Notes: a model not told the origin generated them from the sequence alone. Shown: positions 42,594-51,858, counted from the stretch's first letter. The stretch: DNA of 64,000 nucleotides from Variovorax sp. PBL-E5 (GCF_901827185.1 NZ_LR594673.1:489015-553014); one strand, 5' to 3'. Numbers and translations are program-made.

Positions 42594-43343
42594 GTGCTCA
42601 AATCGATCAGGGTCAGGGTCTCGCAGGGGACGCAATACATCGACGATCCTCGCCGGGCAAATCCCGTCGGATTCCGCGGCAAGCCTGTCATCAGTACCGC
42701 CCCTTGCGAAACGGGTTGCGGAGCCTGCGTGGAAGCCTGTCCGACCGAGGCGATCACGCTCAACCCGTTGCAGATCGACCTGGGGCGGTGCGTGATGTGC
42801 GGTGACTGTGCTCCCACATGCCCAAGCGGCAAACTCTCGTTCACGAACGACTTCAAGCTCGCCTCAACCGACCGTGACGGACTGATCATCAGCGCCTCCC
42901 GGCCAGCGCCCGATCCCGTCAAGGTGTCCGAAGCGCTACGCAAGCGCTTTGGTCGATCGCTCAAACTCCGATCGGTCTCGGCCGGTGGCTGCAACGGCTG
43001 CGAACTCGAGGTCAACGCTCTCACCAATGTCAACTTCGACATCGGGCGCTACGGCATCGACATTGTGGCATCTCCGCGGCACGCAGACGGTCTGGTGTTG
43101 ACGGGGCCGATCACGCGCAACATGGCCGAGGCGCTACAGCTATGTTGGGACGGCATGCCTGATCCCAAGCTCGTGATCTCAGTTGGAGCCTGCGCGATAT
43201 CGAGCAGCCCTTTTGAGGGATCGTCCGCCCTGGAGCGAAGTTTCCTCGATCGATACAAGCCCACACTATACGTGCCTGGATGTCCGCCCCACCCGCTCAC
43301 GTTCGTCTGCGGAGTGCTTGATCTGCTGGGCATCAAGAGCTGA
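42594..43343 (+). CDS. Ferredoxin-NuoB/HyfI fusion subunit, Ehr operon 1
   Basis: 249 residues from a GTG with AGGA six bases upstream. Residues 30-80 form a two-cluster ferredoxin: C38xxxC42xxC45xxxC49P and C66xxC69xxC72xxxC76P, enough for two [4Fe-4S] clusters. Residues about 120-249 are a NuoB-type small subunit with C133xxC136E, C200 and C230 (in 'YVPGCPPHPL') for the proximal cluster. HyfH and HyfI are normally separate genes; here they are joined. Electrons would pass from an outside donor through the ferredoxin part to the cluster beside the large subunit. It ends the operon. Confidence 0.9.
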   Translation: MLKSIRVRVSQGTQYIDDPRRANPVGFRGKPVISTAPCETGCGACVEACPTEAITLNPLQIDLGRCVMCGDCAPTCPSGKLSFTNDFKLASTDRDGLIISASRPAPDPVKVSEALRKRFGRSLKLRSVSAGGCNGCELEVNALTNVNFDIGRYGIDIVASPRHADGLVLTGPITRNMAEALQLCWDGMPDPKLVISVGACAISSSPFEGSSALERSFLDRYKPTLYVPGCPPHPLTFVCGVLDLLGIKS

Positions 43344-43511
43344 GATCCCTCGCTGACTCGCGGCTTAAGGAATATCGCCGACAGCCAGTGCCACAGTATT
43401 GGCGGCAATGGACGTTACCCCGGATGAGGAGTATGCCTTTTGCCCCGTTTCGAGTTCTCGCCCCTCGTACGGGGACGGCAGTTTTGAGCGTCGTCTACCG
43501 GAATCATCGCC

Positions 43512-43730
43512 ATGTCTTCCCCCCACACCCACGCCCACTCCCAGATCGACTTGGTCTGTGGCGATGTCGAAGCGCTTGCATCTCACATGCGGCAGTGCGC
43601 GCTGGCGCAAGAGCGGATGTTTGCGTTCAAGAGCAGCCTCCAGCAGGTGCGCTCCGTCGCTGCCGGTTATCTCGTGACGATAGCTTGCGTGGCTGTTGTG
43701 TTCGGCCTCGGGATGTTCGCGGTCGCTTGA
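43512..43730 (+). CDS. Small single-span membrane protein
   Basis: 72 residues: a histidine-rich start (MSSPHTHAHSQIDL), a soluble helical part ('ASHMRQCALAQERMFAFKSS') and one C-terminal hydrophobic helix ('AAGYLVTIACVAVVFGLGMF'). I do not recognise a family. It follows the first Ehr operon by 168 bases on the same strand and could be an accessory or assembly peptide. The ribosome site is weak, so existence is likely but unproven. Confidence 0.5.
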   Translation: MSSPHTHAHSQIDLVCGDVEALASHMRQCALAQERMFAFKSSLQQVRSVAAGYLVTIACVAVVFGLGMFAVA

Positions 43731-44010
43731 CCGTCGCAGCAGTCTTGCGGTTCGACCCGCTCACAATGGTTGGCGGTGGACACGACGGCGCGGAGGCCCC
43801 CTTTACGAGGCACATCATGCGCTCAGTCCTTCTCTCAAACGGTCGAACGCCAGATCCTGCATTCCGAGCCTTGTTTGCGTGTGACCATGCATGCCGCCGC
43901 GGCCTCTGCGTAGTGCGGTCGGCCATTGGTTGAGGTACGGTCTGCATCCGCGGGGCCGGTCTCGTAAGACGTGCTGGAAGCTCTCGCAGCCACCAATTTG
44001 CCGCGCAGGG

Positions 44011-44457
44011 CTAACGCAGCACCAGCACGGGCGTGTGCGTATGGGTCAAGACATGCAGCGTCTCGCTGCCCATCAGCAGCCGCGTGACGCCCCGGCGCCC
44101 GCGCGAAGCCATCACGATCAGGTCGCACGCGCGGGCCTTGGCGAGGTCGACGATGGACTCGGCCACCAAATTTGACTTTATAACCACAGCCTCTGCATTG
44201 CAAACCCCCTTGGCAAGGGCGGCGGCTTTGACAGCGTCCACCGTGTTCTGGGCGGCGGCAGTCAACCGGTGCTGCGCCTCTTCGGTCTCCCGCTGATTCA
44301 ACACAGTCAAGCCTTCGAAATAGCTATGCGCTTCGAGGTGAGCAACAGTGACGGCGAGCAGCTCGGCTCCGGTCAACAAGCTCAGTTCGATCGCTTTGGC
44401 GACGGCTTGTTCGGACAGCGCGGAACCGTCGGTCGCGACAAGAATGCGTTTAAACAT
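44011..44457 (-). CDS. Universal stress protein (UspA family)
   Basis: 148 residues. The N-terminus 'MFKRILVATDGSALSEQAV' and the ATP-binding loop 'MASRGRRGVTRLLMGSET' near the C-terminus are standard for the ATP-binding subclass, and 'PVLVLR' ends the fold. AAGGAG precedes the ATG with a 7-base spacer. About 105 bases upstream is the 19-bp near-palindrome shared with two RHH genes, so it is probably in the same regulon. UspA proteins are often induced by energy limitation or low oxygen, which suits neighbouring membrane energy complexes. Confidence 0.9.
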   Translation of the reverse strand: MFKRILVATDGSALSEQAVAKAIELSLLTGAELLAVTVAHLEAHSYFEGLTVLNQRETEEAQHRLTAAAQNTVDAVKAAALAKGVCNAEAVVIKSNLVAESIVDLAKARACDLIVMASRGRRGVTRLLMGSETLHVLTHTHTPVLVLR

Positions 44458-44821
44458 GGCAGATCTCCTTCGATAGCGAACACTACTCCCGATTGTTCAG
44501 GGTGTGGGGATCCGAGGCCCAGCCAGCCCCTCATCTGCATCCCCGAGGATGTCCCATCCTATATGATAATCGTATTATCATTGCAACCGCAGGACAAACG
44601 CATTACATTTGTCTGTATCTTACGCTTCCTTGAGTGTGTTTGCTAGCCCAGCATCGAGAAATCGCGTTCCTATCTATTTTGCGGAGGCTTAATTCCGTGG
44701 AGTTCGATCATTTGGCTCTTGTTGTCGTTCGGGCAACGATGGCGGTTGCACAACGAGTTAGTCCACGGTGCTTGTGGAGACGGCCCCGATCCACGTCGTT
44801 CGAAGGGTTTGAAGCGCCACC
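44458..44821. other. Intergenic region between uspA-like gene and unknown gene 44822
   Basis: This 364-bp divergent gap is AT-richer than its surroundings. It holds the operator at 44563-44581 and presumably the promoters of the stress gene (leftward) and of the unknown/spermidine-synthase-like pair (rightward). No small gene is convincing. Confidence 0.5.
44563..44581. promoter_or_regulatory. 19-bp near-palindromic operator upstream of uspA-like gene
   Basis: ATGATAATCGTATTATCAT: 8-bp arms ATGATAAT and ATTATCAT are perfect inverted copies around CGT. The sequence matches the operators at 35837 and 60007. TGCAAC follows, the inverse of the GTTGC before the 35837 copy. This position predicts that an RHH protein regulates the stress gene. 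Confidence 0.65.
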
Positions 44822-45607
44822 ATGTCCCATCACCACTACAACATGCCATCGCCGGCTAGCCGGCCGGGAATCCCACATCACCTGAAACTGGTGCAATTCC
44901 TCCCACCGGGGGGGAAACCACAGGTTTGTGCAGCAGTCTGGCGTGAGGGGAACTACGTGCACCTCGCATCGCCGCTCATGCGTGCGCGCCGCGGCGTTCG
45001 GGATCCAAAGTCTTATGCAAGGCAGTTTCCCGACGCCTTAGCTTCGATCGACACTTTTGAGGAAACCATGACCTGGCTGGATGCAGCGTGCTATGCCGCA
45101 GCCGATCCACGTGAGGTTGATGCTGCCTGTCAGGAGCACCCCGAGTGGCGACTGCGGTGCGTGCGGTACGAGGGGAGCGACGCCAACCTGTTGGGCCTGG
45201 CCGGCCTCTTTCAAGCTGCTGAGACAGCCGACCCGTTCCCGGAGGTGCTCATGCGCGATTGTCTGTTGGAAATGATCAGGCAGATCCTCAAGAACGACCT
45301 TGATCTGGTGACGGGACAGATCGAATCGACCTCTCAAAAGGGGGACGACGTCGCGACGTTGGACCTCGGGCTGGATCGAACGGTGGTTGTCACCTTGCTC
45401 GCGAACATCGCTTCGACGGACGTCGTGCGTCAAGGGGTCCTGGCTCACCACAGGATGATTTCCTCAAACAATGCCCGGGCCCAGTGCCTGCTTGTATTGC
45501 CCAATCTCCAAATCAAGAAACCGACGTTGCTCACCCCGCGCGTGGTGATCACCAACATGGACACTGATCACGTTCGCACCTCGCTGGTACACATGACCAA
45601 GCGCTGA
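44822..45607 (+). CDS. Unknown protein, partner of spermidine-synthase-like gene
   Basis: 261 residues. I do not recognise the family. The N-terminal part 'LKLVQFLPPGGKPQVCAAVW' followed by 'LASPLMRARRGVRDPKSYARQF' is clearly related to the broken gene at 55613-56397 ('IKLLRYQPPSGDASRSFGVVW'). The middle is helical and acidic and the end has beta-like strands ('CLLVLPNLQIKKPTLLTPRV'). No signal peptide or membrane segment is seen. In both places it stands directly beside a spermidine-synthase-like gene, so the two probably work together. Confidence 0.7.
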   Translation: MSHHHYNMPSPASRPGIPHHLKLVQFLPPGGKPQVCAAVWREGNYVHLASPLMRARRGVRDPKSYARQFPDALASIDTFEETMTWLDAACYAAADPREVDAACQEHPEWRLRCVRYEGSDANLLGLAGLFQAAETADPFPEVLMRDCLLEMIRQILKNDLDLVTGQIESTSQKGDDVATLDLGLDRTVVVTLLANIASTDVVRQGVLAHHRMISSNNARAQCLLVLPNLQIKKPTLLTPRVVITNMDTDHVRTSLVHMTKR

Positions 45608-45652
45608 AGTCCGAGACTTCAATCAAGAACCCAAAAAGACCGACCTCGCCTC

Positions 45653-46408
45653 ATGTCCGATAGCCCAGCGTCTGTGCAGCACATCAAACCCTTCATCTAC
45701 GAAACCCCCAACTCCAAGACGCTGCATTTCTGCATCAGCAACATTCAAAGCAGCATGCGACTCAATGACCCATACGCGCTCGCTCTCGAATACACGCGCA
45801 CCATGATGGGCTTCCTGCTTTTCAAGCCGAAACCGCGGAGCATTGGGATGATCGGCTTGGGTGGCGGGTCACTGGCCAAGTTCTGTTACCACTATTTGAG
45901 CCGAGTCCGAATCCAGATCGCTGAGATCAACCCGCTCGTGATCGCGTTGCGCGATGAGTTCCATATACCGCGCGACGAGGTGCGGTTCATCGTTTTTCAA
46001 AGCGATGGGGCGGATTTTGTACGCCGTGGCCCAAGTCGTTTCGACGTGTTGATCGTCGACGGCTATGACCTTGAGGGACTGCCTGCGCAGCTATCTTCTC
46101 AAAGCTTCTACGACGATTGCCGCGAGACGCTCCGGCCCGATGGAATCATGGTGGTCAATTTGCAGTATAGCGACCCCGAAATCGACGAGCACCTCGCTCG
46201 AATCCGTCGCAGTTTCAATGGATCGGTCCTTGTGGTCGATGACGGCGAGGAGAGTCATAGCATCGTGTTTGCCTGCAAAGATGATGCCCTCCTGACGTAC
46301 CGCTTGGGAGCGATTCGCAGGCCGCCAGACCTCGACGCAGGCGCCGCCAGCCAGTTGCTCGCAGGGTTTGCTCTGATCGCGTCAGTGCTGAAAGATCAAC
46401 GAATCTAG
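45653..46408 (+). CDS. Spermidine-synthase-like / SAM-fold protein, copy 1
   Basis: 251 residues with a Rossmann methyltransferase-type core: glycine motif 'IGMIGLGGGSLAKFCYHYL' (about residue 60), acidic ribose-binding residue in 'IQIAEINPLVIALRDEF', and 'FDVLIVDGYDLEGLPAQL' (about 125-145). The polyamine-binding N-terminal beta domain of true spermidine synthases is short. It may be an aminopropyltransferase-like or methyltransferase-like enzyme; the product is unknown. It starts 45 bases after the unknown partner gene. Paralogues lie at 54611 (intact) and 59151 (fragment). Confidence 0.82.
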   Translation: MSDSPASVQHIKPFIYETPNSKTLHFCISNIQSSMRLNDPYALALEYTRTMMGFLLFKPKPRSIGMIGLGGGSLAKFCYHYLSRVRIQIAEINPLVIALRDEFHIPRDEVRFIVFQSDGADFVRRGPSRFDVLIVDGYDLEGLPAQLSSQSFYDDCRETLRPDGIMVVNLQYSDPEIDEHLARIRRSFNGSVLVVDDGEESHSIVFACKDDALLTYRLGAIRRPPDLDAGAASQLLAGFALIASVLKDQRI

Positions 46409-46479
46409 GCTGCGTGGTTTGCATGGCATTCATGTACTATGTGTTGCAGGTACTTATCGCATTGCCATGCTGAGGATCC

Positions 46480-46758
46480 ATGGAGCTCAAAAATACGCGG
46501 TTGACCCTGCTCATCGATTCGAATAGGAAGAAAGCCCTCGAGCGACTTTGTGCGCTCAAGGATCGGACGGCGTCGCAGGTGGTGCGGCAGCCTGCCCGCA
46601 ACTACCTCTCGCAGCACGGCGTCCAGTACTTGGCGCGTTGCGTGAGCGAGTTCCCGCTTCCTCCGACCTTCCGGCGCCGCGAACCAAGCCGGGCGCGCCG
46701 GAGACTGCTTCCCTCGATCGCGAGGCGGGGGCCCTACATCACAAGACCTGAGTCATGA
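46480..46758 (+). CDS. Diverged ribbon-helix-helix protein, copy 2
   Basis: 92 residues. The first 45 match the RHH regulators at 35617 and 60051 ('MELKNTRLTLLIDSNRKKAL', 'LCALKDRTASQVVR'), but helix two reads 'QPARNYLSQHG' where the others have 'RLIRDYLAQHG', including a helix-breaking Pro. The tail is basic and unrelated ('FRRREPSRARRRLLPSIARR'). It is probably decaying or altered in function. Its stop overlaps the start of the second Ehr operon (ATGA), so translation could be coupled. No clear copy of the 19-bp operator is seen upstream. Confidence 0.6.
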   Translation: MELKNTRLTLLIDSNRKKALERLCALKDRTASQVVRQPARNYLSQHGVQYLARCVSEFPLPPTFRRREPSRARRRLLPSIARRGPYITRPES

Positions 46759-48779
46759 GCGGCGTGCCCCCCGTCGCGCAATGGATCCATCTCGACTGGA
46801 TACTCGTTGTGACGATTGCCTGGCTGATCGTGGGGGCTGCCGGTATCTTCGCCTTGCATCGGTTCAGCCTAGTGTCCCTGGTGCTCTTCCCCATCGGAGG
46901 ACTGCTCGGGTTGGCGCTCTTCGGGCTGGCCCTCGTCGCATTGCTCGATCGCCCCGAAGTCGCCGTGTTGCCCATCGGGCTGCCGGCACTGCCCTTCCAT
47001 CTCCGCCTGGACAGCCTGTCCGCTTATTTCCTGATGGTGATCGGTGGCGCTTCGGCCGGGATCTCCACATTTGCGGCCGGATACTTCCGCAAGGGCGAAG
47101 GCACGCCGCCCGGCCTGCTGTGCCTGGAGTACCACATGTTTCTGGTCAGCATGGTGGGGGTGATCCTCGCCGACGACGCCTATTCATTTATGGTGATGTG
47201 GGAGACGATGGCGCTGTCGTCGTTCTTCTTGGTGACCGCGAACCACCGCATGGCCGAAGTGCGCAGCGCGGGCTATCTCTACATCACGATGGCGAGAATC
47301 GGTGCGATCGCTGTCCTGCTGTGCTTCGGCGTGCTGCAGGCCAATACGGGCGACTACACCTTTTCCAACATGCGCGCTCAGGCACTGACTCCGTTCTGGG
47401 CCTCGGCCGGTTTCTTGCTGGCCTTGTTCGGCTTCGGCGCCAAGGCCGGCATCCTACCGCTGCATGTATGGCTGCCAGAAGCCCACCCCGCCGCGCCGTC
47501 CCCCGTCTCGGCCATGATGAGCGGGGTCATGCTCAATACGGCCATCTACGGCTTGTTGCGCGTGTCGTTCGATCTCCTGCACACTCAACTGTGGTGGTGG
47601 GGCGGGCTGCTGCTGGCGGTCGGATTGGCGACAGCTCTGTTCGGTGTGATCTTCGCGGCGGTGCAGACCGACATGAAGCGGCTGCTGGCCTATTCGTCGA
47701 TCGAAAACATGGGCCTGCTGTTCGTCGGCATGGGCCTGACCTTGATTTTTTCGGCATACGGCATGAAGCCGATGGCGGCGCTCGCGTTGACGGCGACCCT
47801 CTACCACGTGGCAAGCCATGCTTTCTTCAAGAGCCTGCTCTTTCTCGGCACCGGCAGCGTGCTTCACGCCACTTCCGAGAGAAACCTCGGCAAGCTGGGG
47901 GGCCTGATCCGAACCATGCCCTGGATCGCTTGGCTCACCCTGTTGGGCGTGCTGACCAGCGCGGGCCTGCCGCCGCTGGGGGGCTTCGTGTCGGAATGGC
48001 TGCTGCTGCAGAGCTTCCTCTTCACGCCGGGGCTGCCGGTGCCCTTGCTGACCATGCTGATTCCGGTCGTCGCCGCGCTCATCGCCCTGGTCGCCGCGCT
48101 GGCCGGCTACACGATGGTCAAGTTCTTCGGCGTGGTCTTCCTCGGACAGCCGCGCGAGGAAAAGCTCGCCCACGCCCACGATGCGGGCCGTTGGGAGCGC
48201 ACGGGCATGGTGTGGCTGGCGCTCGGCTGCATCGCGCTGGGGCTGCTCCCGACACAATTCATTCAGTTGATCGATCCGGTGACGCAGCAGCTTGTCGAAT
48301 CGGGTCTCGGCGCCAAGGCGGCAGCCAGCGGCTGGCTGTTGGCGCCGAACAGTCTCGCGCAGGCCAGTTACGGCCCCGTGATCTTCCTGCTCGGCATCCT
48401 GGGAAGCTTTGCGCTCGCCTTCCTGCTCGTGCGGAAGCTTTACCACGGCCGCGTGCGTCGCGGCCTACCCTGGGCCTGCGGCTTCCCATGGGGCACAGCA
48501 CGCATGCAGGATACCGCCGAAGGATTCGGCCAGCCGATCCGCCAGATCTTCGAGCCTTTCTTCCAAATGCAACGTGATCTGCCCACGCCCTTCGATACGA
48601 AACCGCGCTATCGCGTCACGGTTGAGGATCACTTCTGGCGCTGGCTCTATGTACCCATCGCTGATCTGGCGGCTTACCTCGCACGACTGATCGGCCTGAT
48701 GCAGCAGGGGCGGATCTCGGTGTACCTGCTCTACAGTTTCCTGACGCTCGTGGCCACGTTGCTCGTGGTGATGCGATGA
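46755..48779 (+). CDS. hyfB: HyfB-like proton-pumping membrane subunit, Ehr operon 2
   Basis: 674 residues of the NuoL/HyfB type. Proton-path residues are kept: Glu in 'YSFMVMWETMALSSFFLV', Lys in 'LFGFGAKAGILPLHVWLPEA' and Lys in 'SHAFFKSLLFLGTGSVLHA'. The C-terminal cytoplasmic segment 'LPWACGFPWGTARMQDTAEG' parallels that of operon 1. The two HyfB proteins are only moderately similar, so this is not a recent duplication. It opens the second operon of six genes. Confidence 0.92.
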   Translation: MSGVPPVAQWIHLDWILVVTIAWLIVGAAGIFALHRFSLVSLVLFPIGGLLGLALFGLALVALLDRPEVAVLPIGLPALPFHLRLDSLSAYFLMVIGGASAGISTFAAGYFRKGEGTPPGLLCLEYHMFLVSMVGVILADDAYSFMVMWETMALSSFFLVTANHRMAEVRSAGYLYITMARIGAIAVLLCFGVLQANTGDYTFSNMRAQALTPFWASAGFLLALFGFGAKAGILPLHVWLPEAHPAAPSPVSAMMSGVMLNTAIYGLLRVSFDLLHTQLWWWGGLLLAVGLATALFGVIFAAVQTDMKRLLAYSSIENMGLLFVGMGLTLIFSAYGMKPMAALALTATLYHVASHAFFKSLLFLGTGSVLHATSERNLGKLGGLIRTMPWIAWLTLLGVLTSAGLPPLGGFVSEWLLLQSFLFTPGLPVPLLTMLIPVVAALIALVAALAGYTMVKFFGVVFLGQPREEKLAHAHDAGRWERTGMVWLALGCIALGLLPTQFIQLIDPVTQQLVESGLGAKAAASGWLLAPNSLAQASYGPVIFLLGILGSFALAFLLVRKLYHGRVRRGLPWACGFPWGTARMQDTAEGFGQPIRQIFEPFFQMQRDLPTPFDTKPRYRVTVEDHFWRWLYVPIADLAAYLARLIGLMQQGRISVYLLYSFLTLVATLLVVMR

Positions 48780-48786
48780 GGTCGGC

Positions 48787-49734
48787 ATGAGCTTCGCCGG
48801 ATTCACGTCGCAGTTGCTGGAGATCGTCATCGCGATCGGGCTTGCGCCCCTGCTCACCGGCTGGATCAATCTTTGGCGCGCGTGGCTTCAGAACAAGTCC
48901 GCGCCCAGTCTCTGGCAACCCTACCGGATGCTGCACAAGCTGTTCAACAAGGAGTCGATGGTTGCCGACCATGCATCGCGACTGTTTCGCATCGCGCCCT
49001 ATGTGATGTTCGGCTGCATGGTGCTGGCTTGCGCCATCATCCCCACGCTGTCGACCGATCTACCGTTGGCGCCAGCGGCTGATGCGATCGCACTTGTCGG
49101 CCTGTTCGCCCTGGCGCGGGTGTTCATCTCGCTGGCCGCCATGGACATCGGCACCGCGTTCGGCACCATGGCTGCGCGGCGCGAGATGCTGGTCGGTTTC
49201 CTCGCCGAACCTGCGCTGTTAATGGTGTTGTTCTCGGCCTCGCTGATTTCCCAGTCGACGTCACTCACGACGATTGTCGAGACGCTGACTCAGCGTGAAC
49301 TGGCGATTTATCCCGGCCTGGCTTTTGCCGGGGTTGCATTCACGATGGTGTCGCTGGCCGAGAACGCACGCGTTCCGGTCGACAATCCGGCCACGCATCT
49401 CGAGCTGACGATGATTCACGAGGCGCTCATCCTCGAGTACTCGGGCCGCCACCTGGCGCTGATCGAATGGGCGGCCAGCCTGAAGCTGTTTGCCTATTCG
49501 TGCATTGGCTTGGCCCTGTTCTTCCCTTGGGGCATTGCCGAGGCCCAGGCCCCGCTCGCGATGCTGCCGGCCCTGCCCGTGTTGGTGGCCAAGCTCGCCG
49601 TGGGCGGCTTTCTGCTTGCCGCGCTGGAGACCGCGAGCGCCAAGATGCGCATCTTCCGTGTGCCCGAGTTCCTGGCCACCGCCTTCCTGCTTGCGGTGAT
49701 CGGCATGATGGTGCACGTGCTGCTCAACCAGTGA
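48787..49734 (+). CDS. hyfC: HyfC/NuoH-like membrane anchor subunit, Ehr operon 2
   Basis: 315 residues with multiple hydrophobic segments. The loop signature is nearly the family consensus: 'NARVPVDNPATHLELTMIHE' then 'ALILEYSGRHLALIEWAAS'. The N-terminal 'GWINLWRAWLQNKSAPSLWQ' is also typical. It is closer to textbook HycD/HyfC than its operon 1 counterpart. GAGG precedes the ATG, 7 bases after the hyfB stop. Confidence 0.92.
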   Translation: MSFAGFTSQLLEIVIAIGLAPLLTGWINLWRAWLQNKSAPSLWQPYRMLHKLFNKESMVADHASRLFRIAPYVMFGCMVLACAIIPTLSTDLPLAPAADAIALVGLFALARVFISLAAMDIGTAFGTMAARREMLVGFLAEPALLMVLFSASLISQSTSLTTIVETLTQRELAIYPGLAFAGVAFTMVSLAENARVPVDNPATHLELTMIHEALILEYSGRHLALIEWAASLKLFAYSCIGLALFFPWGIAEAQAPLAMLPALPVLVAKLAVGGFLLAALETASAKMRIFRVPEFLATAFLLAVIGMMVHVLLNQ

Positions 49735-49735
49735 T

Positions 49736-50398
49736 ATGAACAGCAGCATCCTGACCCAACTTGTCAACCTGCTCGGCGCGGTGCTGCTGATGCTCGCATT
49801 CGCGATGATCTCGCAGCGGCGCATCCTCACCCTGATCCACCTGTTCACGATGCAGGGTGCAGCGCTGACGCTCGCGACCGCCGTGGTCGGCTATGCGACC
49901 GACCAGCACCACCTGTACCTGTCGGCCGGGCTAACCTTGGTACTCAAGGTGCTGTTGATCCCGTACCTCCTGCACCGGGTCATCGACCGTCTCGACATCC
50001 GCTGGGACGTCGAGACGCTGATCAATATCCCGACAACGATGCTGATCGGCATCGGGGTCGTGATCTTCGCGTTCAATCTGGCGATACCCATCTCCCAGTT
50101 GTCGTCGGCGCTGGCGAGCGGCACGCTGGGCATCGCGCTGGCCTGCGTGCTGCTGTCGTTCCTGATGATGATCACGCGTGCGAAGGCGGTTCCGCAGGTG
50201 ATCGGCTTCCTCGCGATGGAGAACGGCCTGTTCTTTGCCGCCACATCGGCCACTTACGGCATGCCGATGGTGGTCGAGTTGGGCATCGCGCTGGACGTGC
50301 TGATCGGCGTGCTGATCCTGGGCGTCTTCATGTTCCAGATTCGCGAGCAGTTCGACAGCCTGGACATCCGCCACCTCGAGAAGCTGAAGGAAGACTGA
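49736..50398 (+). CDS. hyfE: HyfE/NuoK-like membrane subunit, Ehr operon 2
   Basis: 220 residues. Helices include 'LVNLLGAVLLMLAFAMISQR' and 'VIGFLAMENGLFFAATSATY' (NuoK-like Glu), and 'MVVELGIALDVLIGVLILGV' near the end, all characteristic of HyfE. It begins one base after the hyfC stop. The last 20 residues are soluble and charged. Confidence 0.9.
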   Translation: MNSSILTQLVNLLGAVLLMLAFAMISQRRILTLIHLFTMQGAALTLATAVVGYATDQHHLYLSAGLTLVLKVLLIPYLLHRVIDRLDIRWDVETLINIPTTMLIGIGVVIFAFNLAIPISQLSSALASGTLGIALACVLLSFLMMITRAKAVPQVIGFLAMENGLFFAATSATYGMPMVVELGIALDVLIGVLILGVFMFQIREQFDSLDIRHLEKLKED

Positions 50399-50399
50399 G

Positions 50400-51854
50400 T
50401 TGCTTGCATTGGCCTTCCTCCTCGCAACTCCGATGGCCGGCGGGCTGGTGCTGGCGCTGGTCGGCCATCGCGACAACGCGCGCGACGTCAATGTCGCCTT
50501 CAGCCTGGGCACTTTCGTCGCCGCCTGCGTGCTCACAGCGCAGATCGTCGAGAGCGGGCCGATGCTGGTGTGGGACCGCGAGTTCTACATCGATCCGCTG
50601 AACGTCTTTCTCGTCACACTGACCGCGTTCGTTGGCCTGACCACTTCTATCTTCTCTCGCCCCTACATGCGCGTGGAGCGCGACCACGGCAAGATGACGC
50701 CGCCGCGCCTGCGCCTGTATCACAGCATGTACCAGCTGTTCAGCTTCACGATGCTGCTGGCACTGACGACCAACAACATGGGCATCATCTGGGTCGCGAT
50801 GGAGGCCGCCACGCTGACCACCGTGCTGCTGGTCAGCGTCTACCGCACCGCGGCCAGCCTCGAAGCCGCATGGAAATACTTCATCCTGTGCGGCGTGGGC
50901 ATCGCCCAGGCGCTGTTCGGAACGGTGTTGCTGTACATGGCGGCCGAGAAGGTGATCGGCTCCGAAGGCGGCGCCTTGCTCTGGACCAACCTCGATGCGG
51001 TGAAGGAGCAGCTCGACCCGAACATCATCACGCTGGCGTTCGCGTTCCTGTTCATCGGCTACGGTACCAAGGTCGGCCTGGTGCCGATTCACAATTGGCT
51101 GCCGGACGCCCATGCCGAAGGTCCAACGCCGGTGTCGGCCGTGTTGTCGGGCCTGCTGCTGAACGTCGCACTCTACGCAATCCTGCGCTGCAAGGTCCTG
51201 ACCGACGGCGCGCTGCACTATCCTCTGGCTGGCCGGCTGATGATGGGCTTCGGCCTGCTGTCGGTGGTGGCGGCAGTGTTCTTCATGATTCGGCAAAAGG
51301 ATGTGAAGCGCATGTTCGCCTACTCGTCGATCGAGCACATGGGGATGATGACCTTCGCTTTCGGCATGGGCGGCCCGATCGCCAACTACGCCGGGCTGCT
51401 GCACATGACGGTGCATTCTCTGATCAAATCCGCGATCTTCTTTGCCGTCGGTCATGCCACGCAGAAGGCTGGTACCCAGATCATGGAAAATATCCGCGGG
51501 CTCATCAAGGTCAGTCCGACAGTCGCCTGGGGATTGATGCTCGGATCGCTCGCCATCCTCGGCATGCCCCCGTTCGGCGTCTTCGCGAGCGAATTCCTGA
51601 TCGTCACGACCGCGATGCGCGAGCAGCCCTGGGCGACCCCGTTCCTGCTGATCGCCCTGGGCCTGGCGTTTGCATCCGTCTTCAGCCAGATCCAGCCGAT
51701 GGTGTTCGGCGAGACCAACGTCAAGCCCCTGGCGCATCCGCCGGCCCTGGTTCCGGTGTTCGTCCATCTGGGGCTTGGCCTGATGCTCGGCGTCTACATC
51801 CCGCCCTATCTCAACGCCTGGTACATCCAGGCGGCGGCGATGCTGGGGAACTAA
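50400..51854 (+). CDS. hyfF: HyfF-like proton-pumping membrane subunit, Ehr operon 2
   Basis: 484 residues, probably from a TTG one base after the hyfE stop. The antiporter residues are kept: Glu in 'GIIWVAMEAATLTTVLLVS', Lys in 'FIGYGTKVGLVPIHNWLPDA' and Lys in 'MTVHSLIKSAIFFAVGHA'. It is close to E. coli-type HyfF in layout. Start uncertain because no ATG exists before the first helix. Confidence 0.9.
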   Translation: MLALAFLLATPMAGGLVLALVGHRDNARDVNVAFSLGTFVAACVLTAQIVESGPMLVWDREFYIDPLNVFLVTLTAFVGLTTSIFSRPYMRVERDHGKMTPPRLRLYHSMYQLFSFTMLLALTTNNMGIIWVAMEAATLTTVLLVSVYRTAASLEAAWKYFILCGVGIAQALFGTVLLYMAAEKVIGSEGGALLWTNLDAVKEQLDPNIITLAFAFLFIGYGTKVGLVPIHNWLPDAHAEGPTPVSAVLSGLLLNVALYAILRCKVLTDGALHYPLAGRLMMGFGLLSVVAAVFFMIRQKDVKRMFAYSSIEHMGMMTFAFGMGGPIANYAGLLHMTVHSLIKSAIFFAVGHATQKAGTQIMENIRGLIKVSPTVAWGLMLGSLAILGMPPFGVFASEFLIVTTAMREQPWATPFLLIALGLAFASVFSQIQPMVFGETNVKPLAHPPALVPVFVHLGLGLMLGVYIPPYLNAWYIQAAAMLGN

Positions 51855-51858
51855 TCAA

